Under the pieces are notes generated by a model. The model ran no database searches. It was given only the letters and a program-made list of their open reading frames with translations, and was not told the DNA's origin. 64,000 nucleotides of DNA. Source: Pukyongia sp963768085 (lineage in GTDB: Bacteria > Bacteroidota > Bacteroidia > Flavobacteriales > Flavobacteriaceae). Each line of letters opens with the position of its first letter. The stretch's first letter is position 1. This document shows positions 26,147 through 34,603 of this stretch, in pieces. The position numbers and the translations under genes are program-made. Location: the NCBI GenBank assembly GCA_963768085.1, contig CAVYGO010000002.1:372001-436000 (forward strand), written 5' to 3'.

Positions 26147-26827
26147 CTAATCGTTCTTCCGCTTAAACTCAACAAAAACCACGGGGATAAGAAATTTACG
26201 TTTGATCTTGCCTTTCTTCTTTGTGAGCAACATGAGATCCCGGGTGCTGCGCACGGAACCTTCAGGAACAATAAGACGACCACCCTCGGCCAATTGATCT
26301 ATCAAAGGTTGCGGCACATGATCTATCCCGGCTGTAATAATGACAGCGTCGAAAGGTGCATATTCAGGCCAGCCAAGATAACCATCACCTATCCTTACCT
26401 CCACATTATTATAGCCCAGACTAATCAGGCGATTTGCGGCGTTCTTTCCGAGGGATTCAATTATTTCTATGGTATACACCTCGGAAACCATTTCAGACAA
26501 AACAGCAGCCTGGTAACCTGAACCTGTTCCAATTTCCAGCACTCTGTCTGTGGGTTTCAGTTTCAGCTGTTCCGTCATATAGGCAACGATATAAGGCTGG
26601 GAAATCGTTTGGCCTTTACCTATGGTTAAAGGTGCATCAATATAAGCCTTGCCTTTTGCATTTTCTGGAACGAACATATGTCTGGGGACTGAACGCATAG
26701 CCTCAAGAGTGGCTCTGTCCTTGATTCCCCGAGCTTCCAACTGTCCTTTTACCATTTTCTCTCGGCGTTCCGAATAATCGGATTGGCAATTAGCGAATGC
26801 GGTAAACAGTATGACCATAATTAACAT
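26147..26827 (-). CDS. pcm: Protein-L-isoaspartate O-methyltransferase with export signal
   Basis: The enzyme repairs isoaspartyl residues using S-adenosylmethionine. The 226-residue form from ATG 26827 shows the family motifs: MVKGQLEARGI, RHMFVPENAKGKAYID, ISQPYIVAYMTEQL, the SAM site VLEIGTGSGYQAAVLSEM, and FDAVIITAGIDHVPQPLIDQ. The N-terminus (MLIMVILFTAFANCQ) looks like a signal peptide, with FANC as a possible lipobox. That would place the enzyme in the periplasm, which is odd because SAM is cytoplasmic. A GTG at 26839 is an alternative start, four codons upstream. It is monocistronic. Confidence 0.85.
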   Translation of the reverse strand: MLIMVILFTAFANCQSDYSERREKMVKGQLEARGIKDRATLEAMRSVPRHMFVPENAKGKAYIDAPLTIGKGQTISQPYIVAYMTEQLKLKPTDRVLEIGTGSGYQAAVLSEMVSEVYTIEIIESLGKNAANRLISLGYNNVEVRIGDGYLGWPEYAPFDAVIITAGIDHVPQPLIDQLAEGGRLIVPEGSVRSTRDLMLLTKKKGKIKRKFLIPVVFVEFKRKND

Positions 26828-26998
26828 CGCACGATTCACTATGTATAGATTGGAATTGGTTTCAAAAAGATACGAATTTCAACGCTTAAAAAGAAATTTA
26901 ATCAGGTGATTCCAACTCTCAAACAAAGGAGATAATATGTCTTTACAGGGATGAAATCAACCCGATAAACAAATTTTATTCTTCTCGTTATCAATGTG

Positions 26999-27068
26999 TT
27001 ATACTAATAAAATGACTCGTGGCACGCATGTTGGTTAACTAAACCTATAAACCCTTAAAATTCGAGTT
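26999..27068 (+). promoter_or_regulatory. Leader of small-protein gene B, related to that of gene A
   Basis: TTATACTA at 26999-27006 and GGCACGCAT at 27021-27029 recur in the same order as TTATACTA and GGACGCAT before gene A. Both are followed by a TAAC(T/C)-rich A-tract leading to the ATG. This suggests a duplicated promoter and 5' leader. Confidence 0.45.
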
Positions 27069-27167
27069 ATGAAAAATTTGAAACAACTTTGGAGCGAGAA
27101 ACTAAGTAAGTGGAATGTGAAATTAGCTGAATTTGCAAAAGCCAGTAGTTATGCAATCCACAGATAG
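27069..27167 (+). CDS. 32-residue protein, copy B of a two-member small-protein family
   Basis: The ORF encodes 32 residues: MKNLKQLWSEKLSKWNVK, then LAEFAKASSYAIHR. It aligns over 26 residues with the 37-residue protein at 21422, conserving both Trp, the Glu-Lys pair, the KLA core and the complete C-terminal octapeptide ASSYAIHR. Codon differences in the tail are synonymous. The Lys-rich helix with two Trp would be amphipathic. There is no signal peptide. A strong terminator ends the unit 27 bases later, so the transcript would be about 200 bases, with no second gene. I do not recognise the family. Confidence 0.7.
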   Translation: MKNLKQLWSEKLSKWNVKLAEFAKASSYAIHR

Positions 27168-27193
27168 TTATCATCGCACTAACCGGAATCCTT

Positions 27194-27227
27194 AAAACCT
27201 CCTGTTAAAATAACAGGAGGTTTTTTT
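27194..27227 (+). terminator. Intrinsic terminator after small-protein gene B
   Basis: A 14-bp perfect stem (AAAACCTCCTGTTA with TAACAGGAGGTTTT, loop AAA) is followed by a T-run. It isolates the small gene from the slipin gene downstream. Confidence 0.9.
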
Positions 27228-27253
27228 GTGCTTTTACATGATATATATCATTC

Positions 27254-27280
27254 TTGTCCTTGGTAAGAATCGTATCTTTA
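27254..27280 (+). promoter_or_regulatory. Candidate promoter of the slipin gene
   Basis: TTG at 27254-27256, 16 bases, then TATCTTTA at 27273-27280. This is close to the Bacteroidota consensus and lies 47 bases before the ATG. Confidence 0.35.
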
Positions 27281-27326
27281 AAACACTGTCTTTCAGTATA
27301 TAAATTACTCACTTAAAATTTTTGTT

Positions 27327-28067
27327 ATGAATCCTATTATCTTATTCGCTATTGTTTTCGTGGTCTTTTTACTACTTGGAATCCGGGTAGTTTATGAATA
27401 TAAAAGAGCTTTGAAATTTCGCTTCGGAAAGTATATTAAAACCTTACAACCCGGATTCCGCTGGATCATACCCGTTATTGAAACCATACAGGTTGTGGAC
27501 ATTCGTGTTATCACTATCAATATTGTTTCCCAGGAGGTAATGACCGAGGATAACGTTCCTTGTAGTATTGACGGGGTAGTCTTTTTTAAGATCAATGATC
27601 CTGAGAAAGCCGTGCTCGAAGTTGAGGAATACAGATTTGCCATCACGCAACTGGCTCAGGCTGCCCTGAGGGATGTCTGTGGTAAGGTAGAACTGGATAC
27701 GATACTTTCGAAGCGCGAGGAAATGGGTAAGAACATTAAAGCCATTGTGGAATTGGAAACCGAGGAATGGGGAATCGAAATTAATGATGTTAAGATCAAG
27801 GATATTCAGTTACCTGAGAATATGAGGCGCATGATGGCCAATCAGGCTGAAGCCGAACGTTCCAGAAGAGCACGCATCATACTCGCCGAAGCTGAGGAGC
27901 AGGCGGCGGGAAAATTACTGGAAGCCGGACTGATGATAGACCAATCACCTTCAGCCATTAAATTGAGACTTTACCAGACCCTCTCCAATATTGCCGCGGA
28001 GAAGAACTCGACTATCCTATTCCCTTTCCCGGAAGAAGTGCTGCCGGTTAAAAAGAGAAAAAAATAA
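27327..28067 (+). CDS. Slipin/stomatin-like SPFH-domain membrane protein
   Basis: The 246-residue protein has an N-terminal transmembrane helix (IILFAIVFVVFLLLGI) followed by the stomatin/slipin SPFH core: EYKRALKFRFGKYIKTLQPG, IPVIETIQVVDIRVITINI, MTEDNVPCSIDGVVFFKI, and LAQAALRDVCGKVELDTIL. A coiled coil (RRMMANQAEAERSRRARIIL) and a short charged tail follow. Slipins form oligomeric membrane microdomain scaffolds and often pair with an NfeD protein, but no nfeD gene is next to this one. The length is typical. Confidence 0.9.
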   Translation: MNPIILFAIVFVVFLLLGIRVVYEYKRALKFRFGKYIKTLQPGFRWIIPVIETIQVVDIRVITINIVSQEVMTEDNVPCSIDGVVFFKINDPEKAVLEVEEYRFAITQLAQAALRDVCGKVELDTILSKREEMGKNIKAIVELETEEWGIEINDVKIKDIQLPENMRRMMANQAEAERSRRARIILAEAEEQAAGKLLEAGLMIDQSPSAIKLRLYQTLSNIAAEKNSTILFPFPEEVLPVKKRKK

Positions 28068-28166
28068 CGACAGATTAATGAAATCAATATACGCCGAATG
28101 AAATAGTTTTGCCGGTTACTGGTATTGAAGTATCTTCCCCTCTATTAACTTCATACAGACCCACAC

Positions 28167-28898
28167 ATGGAAAAAACGGTTTCTGAGGCCATTGCCTACC
28201 GCCGCGCAGTTCGCGTATTTAAAGATGAACCTATTGATGCCGAAAAAGTTAAAGAATGCCTTAAGAATGGAACACTGGCAGCCACCAGTAGCAATCTTCA
28301 GTTATGGGAATTCTATCACGTCACCAATAAGGAGATCATCGGTAAAATGGCTGAAGCCTGTTTTAATCAGAATGCCGCTAAAACCGCGCAGCAACTTGTG
28401 GTCGTTGTAGCCAGAAAAGATCTTTGGCGTAAACGCGCTAAAGCGAATCTGGAATTTATTGAAGAAGGGTTTGGTAAAACAGAAATGACTTCCCGGCTTG
28501 AAAAACGGAGGAAAATGGCTCGTAACTACTACGGTAAATTAATTCCGATTACCTATTTCGATTTCCTTGGCATTTTCGGCTGGCTAAAATATATCGCATT
28601 TCAGTTAACCGGTCTTTTCAGGCCCATTTACAGACAGGTACGGTCAAGTGACATGCGGATCGTAGCTCACAAAAGCGCCGGGCTGGCCGCACAGAACTTC
28701 ATGATCAGCATGGCGGCTATAAATTACGACACCTGCCCTATGGAAGGCAGCGATACACTACGGGTTAAGAAAATTCTGAATTTGCCCTATAGCACAGAGA
28801 TAAATATGATCCTTGGCTGTGGTATTCGTGATGAAAAGGGAATCTATGGCCCCAGGTTCCGAATTCCTTTCGAGGATGTTTATCGGTTAATAAATTAA
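28167..28898 (+). CDS. Nitroreductase-family flavoprotein
   Basis: The 243-residue protein has the FMN-binding nitroreductase fold: AIAYRRAVRVFKDEPID at the N-terminus (Arg contacts to FMN), LAATSSNLQLWEFYHV, and a C-terminal half with KSAGLAAQNFMISMAAINY and CPMEGSDTLRVKKIL. The central insertion (KMARNYYGKLIPITYFDFLG) is longer than in classic NfsB enzymes and is hydrophobic, suggesting a lid or a membrane-facing surface. It probably reduces quinones or nitro compounds with NAD(P)H. It is encoded between the slipin and peroxidase genes with short gaps, but no clear operon signal. Confidence 0.8.
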   Translation: MEKTVSEAIAYRRAVRVFKDEPIDAEKVKECLKNGTLAATSSNLQLWEFYHVTNKEIIGKMAEACFNQNAAKTAQQLVVVVARKDLWRKRAKANLEFIEEGFGKTEMTSRLEKRRKMARNYYGKLIPITYFDFLGIFGWLKYIAFQLTGLFRPIYRQVRSSDMRIVAHKSAGLAAQNFMISMAAINYDTCPMEGSDTLRVKKILNLPYSTEINMILGCGIRDEKGIYGPRFRIPFEDVYRLIN

Positions 28899-28945
28899 GG
28901 ACAGCATATTGTGAGGATTTCCAATTTACTTATATATTAGCTTTT

Positions 28946-30865
28946 ATGAAACGATTATTACTTATCACCGCATTTTTAATTTCCATTCAGAGCTTCTCAC
29001 AAGTAAACAGAAGCTTCGACGGCACTAACAACAATCTCAACAACCCCGAATGGGGAGCTGCTGAGACTCACTTCAGAAATTATACAACTATTGCATTCAG
29101 CGATCTAATAAGTGAACCGGGAGGTCAGGACCGACCCAATCCCAGGAAGATCAGTAATGCCGTTGGAAGTCAGACCGAGTTCACACCCAACGAATTGGAA
29201 TTGAGTGATTTTATTTGGGGATGGGGACAGTTCATTGATCACGATGTTAATTTAAATGACGATAATTTCAACGAACCCAATGATATTCCGGTTCCAAATT
29301 GTGAACCCTTGTTCGACCCCAACTGTACCGGGACCATGACCATGCGTATGTTCCGATCGAAATCGGATCCTGCTACGGGAACCTCTACAAACAATCCGAG
29401 AAAACATATCAACGATATTACCAGTTACATTGATGGGTCTGCTGTTTATGGAAGCGATATCAATCGCGCCAACTGGTTCCGCACCTTTGTTGATGGCAAA
29501 ATGAAGACTTCCTCAGGAGACCTCTTGCCATGGAATACCATAGATGGGGAATTCGACAGCCCTGTTGATCCTTCTGCTCCCTTCATGGTATTAGATGGAT
29601 TTCCGTTACCAACCAAATTCTTTGTAGGTGGGGACATACGTGTGAACGAACAACCGGGTCTGACCTCCTTCCATACGCTTTGGGTTCGGGAGCATAACAG
29701 GCTTTGTGATGAAATAAAAGCTGAAAATCCATCCTGGAATGATGAAGATATATTTCAACGAGCGAGAAAGATCGTTGGTGCGCTGATCCAGGTGGTTACC
29801 TATGAAGAATTCCTGCCACATATCGGGATTCAAATAGATGATTATACCGGATATGACAATAGTGTGGAACCGAATATCATGAATACTTTTTCGGCAGCCG
29901 CTTACCGTTTCGGACATACCATGGTAAATGGAAGATTAGTGCGCTTCGAGGAAAACGGTGACGACTGGGTTTTTGGCGCTGTTGATCTGAGAGATGGTTT
30001 TTTCAATCCATCCATACTTAAAGATGAGGGGGGCGTAGAGCCATTCTTCAGGGGACTCGCTGCCCAGGAACATCAGTTTGTGGATCCCCTGATTATGGAT
30101 GATATCCGAAATTTTCTCTTCGGACAACCTGGTTCCGGTGGCATAGACCTGTTGTCTATTAATCTCTCCCGGGCGAGGGAGCGTGGTATCCCGGATTATA
30201 ATACCGTGCGTACCGACTATCTGTTGTTGCCTCATACCGATTTCAATAGCCTGACCTCAAATAGCGTTCTAAGTAGTAATCTATCGGCTGTTTATGGAGG
30301 TGATATCTCTAAACTGGATCCGTGGATCGGTTTTATGAGTGAAGATCACTTGCCGGACGCGCTTGTGGGTGAAGGCCTGCATGCTGTTCTGAAAATGCAA
30401 TTTGAGGCCCTGAGAGATGGAGATCGCTATTATTATGAGAACGATCCGGCTTTTACGTCAAACGAAATAGATGCGCTAAAGAACACGAAACTTTCAGAAA
30501 TTATCCTTCGGAATACGAGTATAGAAACGCTGCAAGAGGATGTTTTTATAGCAGTTCCCAGGAATTTACTCGCGGTTGAATTCTTTCCATTTCCCGAAGT
30601 TAAATCGATCGAACTCACCGCATATCCGAATCCGGTTCAAAAATATTTTAACCTGGTGATAGAGAGTGGCAGGCCTTCTAATGCTACTTTGAGTATTTAT
30701 GATGTGAGCGGACAAATAATTTCACAACAGCCTGTTCAACTTAACAGAGGAAGAAATGAACTTAATTTCGAACTAAGTGATCAATTGGCCAACGGACTCT
30801 ATGTAGTATCTCTTGATTCTGATAACGGTACCGGACAACTAAAACTTATAAAAAGAGGTAGATAA
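28946..30865 (+). CDS. Secreted animal-type haem peroxidase with T9SS sorting domain
   Basis: The 639-residue protein has a signal peptide (MKRLLLITAFLISIQSFSQ) and an animal haem-peroxidase (peroxinectin-like) domain. The distal site WGWGQFIDHDVNL carries Gln95, Asp98, His99 and Asp100. The catalytic Arg-Glu (Arg248, Glu249) is in LWVREHNRL, and the proximal His324 is in AAYRFGHTMVNGR. The C-terminal ~80 residues form a type A T9SS sorting domain (TAYPNPVQKYFNLVIESGRP, ending in KLIKRGR). I infer that it is exported by T9SS and attached to or released from the surface, where it could oxidise halides or phenolics. Confidence 0.9.
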   Translation: MKRLLLITAFLISIQSFSQVNRSFDGTNNNLNNPEWGAAETHFRNYTTIAFSDLISEPGGQDRPNPRKISNAVGSQTEFTPNELELSDFIWGWGQFIDHDVNLNDDNFNEPNDIPVPNCEPLFDPNCTGTMTMRMFRSKSDPATGTSTNNPRKHINDITSYIDGSAVYGSDINRANWFRTFVDGKMKTSSGDLLPWNTIDGEFDSPVDPSAPFMVLDGFPLPTKFFVGGDIRVNEQPGLTSFHTLWVREHNRLCDEIKAENPSWNDEDIFQRARKIVGALIQVVTYEEFLPHIGIQIDDYTGYDNSVEPNIMNTFSAAAYRFGHTMVNGRLVRFEENGDDWVFGAVDLRDGFFNPSILKDEGGVEPFFRGLAAQEHQFVDPLIMDDIRNFLFGQPGSGGIDLLSINLSRARERGIPDYNTVRTDYLLLPHTDFNSLTSNSVLSSNLSAVYGGDISKLDPWIGFMSEDHLPDALVGEGLHAVLKMQFEALRDGDRYYYENDPAFTSNEIDALKNTKLSEIILRNTSIETLQEDVFIAVPRNLLAVEFFPFPEVKSIELTAYPNPVQKYFNLVIESGRPSNATLSIYDVSGQIISQQPVQLNRGRNELNFELSDQLANGLYVVSLDSDNGTGQLKLIKRGR

Positions 30866-30897
30866 TAATCCGGCCGTAGTGCCTATATCCAGCTAAA

Positions 30898-33090
30898 ATG
30901 GAAGCCAATAAAATACAACCGAAGAAGTTCGGGACCTTCGGAGGAGTATTCACACCCACGCTCCTCACTATCCTTGGGGTTATCATGTATTTACGTTTGG
31001 GATGGGTTGTTGGTAACGCTGGTTTGATAGGTGCCTGGCTTATTATAATTATATCTTTCTTAATCACACTCTGTACGGCACTATCGATGTCGGCTATTAC
31101 CACTAATATCCGTATAGGAGCCGGTGGGGCCTACGCGATCATATCACAATCTTTAGGTCTTGAAGTTGGAGGCAGTCTCGGTATCCCCAGATATATTTCG
31201 CAAGGTCTGGCCGTTACCATGTATATATTTGGTTTCCGTGAAGGATGGCTCGTTATTTTTCCCGATCACAATCCGTTTCTCGTGGATGTATCTGCGTTTA
31301 TCGGTTTGTTTACGATCGCTTATATCAGTGCCAATCTAGCCATTAAGACTCAATACTTTATCATGGTTGTAATTGTTGCTTCCCTGGTTTCTATTGTTCT
31401 GGCTGCTTATGACGGCTCGATGTCCATCGCTTCAGATGAGGCTCTGAAATGGGGAACTTTCAAAGGCGCTCCCGAGAATGACTTCAAAGGAAGTAATTTC
31501 TGGCTGGTATTTGCTGTCTTCTTTCCTGCCGCTACGGGAATTATGGCTGGAGCCAATATGTCCGGGGAACTTAAAAATCCGCGAAAAAGTATTCCCATTG
31601 GTACGCTTTGGGCGATTGGAGTAAGTTTTGTGATCTATATGTTATTGGCCTTTTGGCTTGCCCGTACGGCTACAGAACAGGAATTGATCTCAAATTACAG
31701 CATCATTATCGACAAAGCTTATGTGGGTCCGTTGATCATCGCAGGTGTCCTGGGTGCGACTTTCTCATCTGCCCTGGCTTCTATCGTGGGATCTTCCCGC
31801 ATCCTCTTTGCGATGGGACAACATAATGTGCTGCCTTATTCCAGGTTTCTGTCCGGGCAAAGTAAGAATGGACAACCAAGGAATGCTATGGTTGTAACAG
31901 GTATTCTCATATTTGGAACCATGCTGCTGAGAAATCTGAATGCCGTAGCCCCATTGGTTACACTGTTCTTCCTTGTTACCTATGCCATGATAAATATAGT
32001 GGTGATCATTGAGCAGAATTTAGGTCTGATAAGTTATCGGCCCATCTTTAAAGTAAAACGATGGATTCCATGGCTTGGATTGATTTCTTCCGTATTAGCT
32101 ATGTTCATTATAAATCCAACGATAAGCCTTATCACTATTGCGATCGTTTTGGCCGTTTATTGGTACTTGTCACGGCAAAATCTGGAAACTCCGTTTGAGG
32201 ATGTGCGATCCGGTCTCTTTGTTTCATTTGCTGAATGGGCCGCTAAGCATACCTGGGGTATGAAAACGATGCAACAACGGGCGTGGAAACCCAATCTCAT
32301 GGTGCCGATTCGGGATCTAACGGGAGCCAGGGGTAATTTTGAGTTCCTTCGGAACATTGCGAGTCCGAAAGGGTCAATAAAGCTTCTGGGTATTGAACCT
32401 AATTCTGAAAATAGCACCATGACCGAAGAACTTGATAAACTGGCGGGATCATTCAGAGAACGTGGTGTTTTTTCTTCCTGGACGGTGATAAACACAACCG
32501 AATTTGCAAAAGGAGTGAATTACGGGAACCAAGCATTAAGAGGTGCTTTCTTCCGACCCAATATTGTTTTCCTGAACCTGCAACAACACGATGATTACGA
32601 AACTGAACTTCGTCCGGTGATCAATGAATGTATCCGACTTGAAATAGGTGTCTTATTATACCAATCACACGCCACTGCCCTGCTCGGACAGCGTAATACC
32701 ATCAATGTCTGGGTTAGTAACCGAAGGAATAACTGGAGCCTTGGCTGGGATATCGGGAATTTAGACCTATCCACCCTAATCGCTTATAAACTGAAAAGGA
32801 ACTGGAAGGCGAAGATCAGGCTTATTACTGTGATAGATGACGAGAAGGAAATTGAAAACGCGACTAACTTCCTGAATTCATTGATCAACCTGGCCCGGCT
32901 GCCTGAAACCCTAACCGAAGTATACGTGGGAGATTTCAAGAGTGTGGTTCTAAAAGCCCCGCAGGCTGATTTAAATATATTCGGTATGCATGCCGATCTT
33001 CAATTTGAATTCGTTAGTGAAATGACCGAAAAAACCAATAGCTCCTGTCTATTCGTGAAGGACTCCGGTCATGAGAGTATTTTGGCGTAA
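30898..33090 (+). CDS. APC-superfamily transporter, SLC12 (cation-chloride cotransporter)-like
   Basis: The 730-residue protein starts with the SLC12 signature FGGVFTPTLLTILGVIMYLR and GWVVGNAGL, then about 12 transmembrane helices (ALSMSAITTNIRIGAGGAYA, IMAGANMSGELKNPRKSIP, GATFSSALASIVGSSRILF). The last ~270 residues are a soluble cytoplasmic domain (KPNLMVPIRDLTGARGNFEF, LGIEPNSENSTM) of the kind found in Na-K-Cl and K-Cl cotransporters. It probably moves ions or an amino acid with a cation; the substrate is not clear. It starts 32 bases after the peroxidase stop, so readthrough transcription is possible. Confidence 0.85.
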   Translation: MEANKIQPKKFGTFGGVFTPTLLTILGVIMYLRLGWVVGNAGLIGAWLIIIISFLITLCTALSMSAITTNIRIGAGGAYAIISQSLGLEVGGSLGIPRYISQGLAVTMYIFGFREGWLVIFPDHNPFLVDVSAFIGLFTIAYISANLAIKTQYFIMVVIVASLVSIVLAAYDGSMSIASDEALKWGTFKGAPENDFKGSNFWLVFAVFFPAATGIMAGANMSGELKNPRKSIPIGTLWAIGVSFVIYMLLAFWLARTATEQELISNYSIIIDKAYVGPLIIAGVLGATFSSALASIVGSSRILFAMGQHNVLPYSRFLSGQSKNGQPRNAMVVTGILIFGTMLLRNLNAVAPLVTLFFLVTYAMINIVVIIEQNLGLISYRPIFKVKRWIPWLGLISSVLAMFIINPTISLITIAIVLAVYWYLSRQNLETPFEDVRSGLFVSFAEWAAKHTWGMKTMQQRAWKPNLMVPIRDLTGARGNFEFLRNIASPKGSIKLLGIEPNSENSTMTEELDKLAGSFRERGVFSSWTVINTTEFAKGVNYGNQALRGAFFRPNIVFLNLQQHDDYETELRPVINECIRLEIGVLLYQSHATALLGQRNTINVWVSNRRNNWSLGWDIGNLDLSTLIAYKLKRNWKAKIRLITVIDDEKEIENATNFLNSLINLARLPETLTEVYVGDFKSVVLKAPQADLNIFGMHADLQFEFVSEMTEKTNSSCLFVKDSGHESILA

Positions 33091-33103
33091 AGATTTCGGA
33101 TAC

Positions 33104-33688
33104 TTATTCGGCAATCCCCAGTATATCCATGGTGATTTCCGTGCGATTGCTAATAACCTCCGTACCATCAGGTAAGGTCATTTCAGGCCCTACTCCATAA
33201 TCCAGCCTGTTTATATATAAGATCCCGCTAAGTGCAATAGATTGTTTACGGGTAGGAAGGTCCGTTTTAGGACCAACGAGTTCTGCGCTGAATTCTATTT
33301 CTTTGGTTACGCCGTGAAGTGTTAGATTCCCAGTAATGGCATACGTTCCATCCATGTCTTTAGCGCTTGTTAGCGTGAATGTTATTTCCGGAAAATTCAT
33401 CGAATCCAAAAAGGCTCTGCTCTTAGCAGAATCCTCCCCACCTTCATTATTCGCAGTGTAGCTCTCCACTCCTACTTTGATATCCATATCGAGACTATCG
33501 TTATTTTCAGGATCAAAGGAGATAGTACCGGTAACGTCACCAAAACGCCCCACCACATTAACGACCCCAAATCGCTGTACTTTCATGAAAACAGCCGTAT
33601 GGGTTGGATCGACCTGATAAGATTGTGAAATTGAATTTAATGGTAAAAGTAAAGTTAGTGCGAGGAAGTAAAATAGCGTTGCTTTCAT
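33104..33688 (-). CDS. YceI-family periplasmic lipid-binding protein
   Basis: The 194-residue protein has a signal peptide (LFYFLALTLLLPLNSISQS) and the YceI fold: YQVDPTHTAVFMKVQRFG at the mature start, FGDVTGTISFDPENND, SRAFLDSMNFPEITFTLT and YAITGNLTLHGVTKEIEF. YceI proteins bind isoprenoid-like lipids in an eight-stranded barrel. The length is normal. Its end is 13 bases from the end of the convergent transporter gene, and no terminator hairpin is visible between them. Confidence 0.9.
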   Translation of the reverse strand: MKATLFYFLALTLLLPLNSISQSYQVDPTHTAVFMKVQRFGVVNVVGRFGDVTGTISFDPENNDSLDMDIKVGVESYTANNEGGEDSAKSRAFLDSMNFPEITFTLTSAKDMDGTYAITGNLTLHGVTKEIEFSAELVGPKTDLPTRKQSIALSGILYINRLDYGVGPEMTLPDGTEVISNRTEITMDILGIAE

Positions 33689-33931
33689 TATGGTTGGATT
33701 TTATTAAGAATAAGTCGCAAATAATCCCGGAATATTACAATTTATTGATTTATTTCAGCTAACAATCGCTAAATTTTACGTAGGATTTTCCTTCATATTT
33801 CCTACATATCAACTCTTTTTTCCTACGTGTTTACACGTATAAATCACTATTATTCGCCATAATGCACATTTTATTCGCTGTAATACATTGTTTCAAAATA
33901 CTATTTAACAACTACTTAGCTGTGGGTCGCC

Positions 33932-33939
33932 TATATTTG
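33932..33939 (+). promoter_or_regulatory. Candidate -7 element before the tandem secreted-protein cluster
   Basis: TATATTTG matches TAnnTTTG exactly and lies 21 bases before the ATG at 33960. The -33 TTG is not well placed, so support is partial. Confidence 0.35.
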
Positions 33940-33959
33940 TAGTACCAAATTTGTTACTT

Positions 33960-34592
33960 ATGAAATCGTACAAAGCCCCCGCTGCGATTCTCTTAATCTG
34001 CTGCTTATTTATAAGCACTTCGATCTACTCTCAGGTAGGAATAAATACTACCAGTCCGAGAGTTCACTTAGAGATAGCCGGAGACGTGAAAATCTCAGGG
34101 AACCTGGAAATTACAAATTATAAGGATCTGGAAGATTCGGATACCTCTAATTTCTTGTTGCAGGAACCAAGCGACAATATCAAGTCCATCGATGTAAGTA
34201 ATCCTGTCGGAGCCGCCTTAGGCTACATCCAGGAATACATTATTGTTAATCCTAATAAAGATTGGGTAAAGGACTTTGATACTGGAATAGATGCCACAGA
34301 TTTTACTCTAATTCCAATATCCTCTGTGTATAATACCGATCTTGCATTGAGAAGCAGTGGAAATGTGGATGAGAATTTTAGTCTTCCTTATTGTGCCACC
34401 TTCGAAGTTGGCGGAACCTGGCATATTATTGCCGATTATCCCATGGTTGCGAATTCACATAATTCTGATGACGGAATATGGAAGATCACAACCCTGATCT
34501 TCTCAAATGATCTGGCTAAGCAATTCGGAACTAATGTGATCCCTATGAACAGTACAACTACCTCTAGTGCCGTCACTCCTATTATTGATTAA
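33960..34592 (+). CDS. Secreted protein, first of three tandem paralogs (tail-fibre-like head motif)
   Basis: I choose the ATG at 33960; the 210-residue protein has a signal peptide (AAILLICCLFISTSIYSQ). The mature N-terminus reads VGINTTSPRVHLEIAGDVKI, the 'VGINT.SP...LE..GD' motif seen at the heads of many fibre-like and adhesin-like proteins. The rest is strand-rich (YIIVNPNKDWVKDFDTGIDA, DFTLIPISSVYNTDLALR) with a conserved GTWHIIADYP. The same layout recurs in the next two genes, so the cluster arose by duplication. The gene is followed 11 bases later by the second paralog. Function unknown; a surface role is inferred. Confidence 0.65.
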   Translation: MKSYKAPAAILLICCLFISTSIYSQVGINTTSPRVHLEIAGDVKISGNLEITNYKDLEDSDTSNFLLQEPSDNIKSIDVSNPVGAALGYIQEYIIVNPNKDWVKDFDTGIDATDFTLIPISSVYNTDLALRSSGNVDENFSLPYCATFEVGGTWHIIADYPMVANSHNSDDGIWKITTLIFSNDLAKQFGTNVIPMNSTTTSSAVTPIID

Positions 34593-34603
34593 TATCCCCA
34601 GTT

